In this document: positions 6,767 to 7,494 of the stretch, in pieces
Position numbering within the stretch: position 1 is the stretch's first letter
Layout: every line of letters starts with the position of its first letter
Assembly: GCA_034716535.1 (NCBI GenBank)
Contig: JAYEJW010000514.1
Coordinates: 1-7,494, forward strand
DNA: 7,494 bases
From: JAYEJW01 sp034716535
GTDB lineage: Bacteria; Pseudomonadota; Gammaproteobacteria; Chromatiales; Chromatiaceae
Reading direction: 5' to 3'
Notes under the pieces: generated by a model
What the model was told of the DNA's origin: nothing
Databases searched by the model: none
The model's input: the letters and a program-made list of their open reading frames with translations, nothing else
Made by a program: the position numbers and the translations under genes

Positions 6767-6800
6767 CAGGGGAAACGGGGACGCAGGGGAAACGGGGACG
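6767..6800 (+). repeat. Perfect 17-bp tandem duplication, G-quadruplex motif, REP-like
   Basis: CAGGGGAAACGGGGACG occurs twice in direct contact (6767-6783 and 6784-6800). Its four GGGG runs (6769-6772, 6777-6780, 6786-6789, 6794-6797) with loops of 4, 5 and 4 bases meet the usual G-quadruplex rule. It continues into GGGGACGGACCACGTT, which resembles short G-rich repeats I recall near REP-associated transposases. The whole interval 6651-6862 holds no gene I can support; this repeat and the upstream hairpin are its only clear structures. Confidence 0.75.
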
Positions 6801-6862
6801 GACCACGTTATCGGCCTTCGCTGCGATGCTTACTGGACCAGTACGTCCTTGAGAACAGCCTC

Positions 6863-7494
6863 GTGCCAAGAAGACCTCGCCTTTGTTCCGCCGGGATCCC
6901 GATGCATGTCATTCTGCGCGGTATTGATCGGAGCGCGATCTTCTTCGCCGACGATGACTACCGCCGCTTTCTTGCCCTGCTGGCAGAGGTTGGCGCCGCC
7001 GTATCGGTCGCTGTGCGTGCTGATGACCAATCATGTCCACCTATTGATGACGGCGGCGTATCCGCGGCGATGAAGAGTGTGGGGCAACGCTAGGTTCAGT
7101 ACGTCAATCGCACCTACCACCGAGCGGGAACCCTGTTCGCAGGACGCTTCCGCTCTTCCTTGGTGGAAGCGGATCCCTATTTACTGGCCTGCCAGCGCTA
7201 CATCGAGCTCAACCCCGTGCGTGCAGGCATGGTCGAAGCGCCGGCCGAATATTCCTGGTCGAGCTATCGTGCCAACGCGCTCGGTGTCGGCGATGCTGTC
7301 GTCTTTCCCCACGCGCTCGATGCTATCCTCGGCAATTCCCCCGAGCGGCGGCAGACCGCTTACCGTAGGCTTTTCGCCGATGTCTTGGGCGAGGACCTGC
7401 TCGCGCGCATTCGCGAGAGTGTCAATGGGGGATTCGTACTCGGCAACGAGCGGTTCGAGCGCGAGATTGCGGCGATGCTCGGAAGACGGACCTG
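6863..7494 (+). pseudogene. REP-associated (Y1/HUH) transposase pseudogene, 3' end off window
   Basis: This is a decayed copy of a RAYT/TnpA_REP transposase, an HUH single-strand nuclease family tied to REP palindromes. Translation probably began at GTG 6863 (VPRRPRLCSAGIPMHVILRG). The first part is readable to about 7015 in one frame. The HUH motif NHVHLLM (7029-7049) lies in another frame. From about 7064 the first frame returns (AAMKSVGQR) and meets an in-frame TAG at 7091-7093, where relatives have Tyr. Beyond the stop the frame continues to the window edge with YVNRTYHRAGTLFAGRFRSS and RYIELNPVRAGMV; the Tyr of RYIELNPV (7198-7200) is the likely catalytic one. Compared with relatives, about three residues are missing before the HUH motif and about four after it. 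Two frame breaks plus a stop mean no active enzyme. Confidence 0.85.

Noticed and set aside
6734..6803. Inverted repeat GTCCGTC / GACGGAC around the G-rich repeat
   Set aside because: Only 7 bp with a 56-base loop; expected by chance in GC-rich DNA.
6687..7073. 128-codon open frame ending in NHVHLLM as a separate gene
   Set aside because: Only its last 18 or so codons are meaningful; they are the frame-shifted HUH part of the transposase pseudogene.
7070..7093. Amber codon at 7091 as loss of the catalytic tyrosine of the transposase
   Set aside because: In RAYT proteins the nucleophile is more likely the Tyr of the YI.LNPV segment, which is intact at 7198-7200; the stop still truncates the protein.
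1..7494. CRISPR array, tRNA or rRNA genes
   Set aside because: No spaced direct repeats, no cloverleaf pattern and no rRNA-like conserved stretch seen on either strand.

Overview
This window looks like a stretch of the accessory genome of a high-GC proteobacterium, probably a gammaproteobacterium. That placement is an inference from strongly G/C-ending codons and from the REP-associated (RAYT-type) transposase remnant at the right end; no marker gene fixes the taxon. Every gene I accept lies on the + strand.

Layout. Positions 1-1921 hold most of hsdR, the motor and restriction subunit of a type I restriction-modification (R-M) system. Its nuclease-bearing N-terminus would lie upstream of the window, and the frame appears broken twice just before the Walker A motif (around 90 and 109). 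Positions 1999-2627 hold a DUF433 antitoxin / DUF5615 PIN-like toxin pair. Two bases after the toxin stop, a small four-cysteine zinc-ribbon gene (2630-2851) begins with ATG followed at once by TAG. Next are hsdM (2885-4351) and hsdS (4348-6141), overlapping by ATGA, and then a DUF6933 gene (6138-6650) overlapping hsdS by another ATGA. Subunit sizes (HsdM 488 aa, HsdS 597 aa) and the EcoEI-like C-terminus of HsdR point to the type IB (EcoAI/EcoEI) family.

From 6651 on there is a hairpin just past the last operon gene, a perfect 17-bp tandem duplication carrying four GGGG runs (a textbook G-quadruplex pattern), and a decayed TnpA_REP/Y1_Tnp transposase pseudogene that runs off the right edge.

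How the genes work together. HsdM and HsdS form the modification enzyme: HsdS reads a bipartite DNA target with two recognition domains and HsdM methylates adenine in it. HsdR would add ATP-driven translocation and cutting. If the hsdR frameshifts are real, the locus may be methylation-only. The toxin-antitoxin pair, the zinc-ribbon gene and the DUF6933 gene appear to be co-transcribed passengers or accessories. The most intriguing points are the start-stop head of the zinc-ribbon gene, the tight coupling of the uncharacterised DUF6933 gene to hsdS, and the G4-forming repeat beside the dead transposase.
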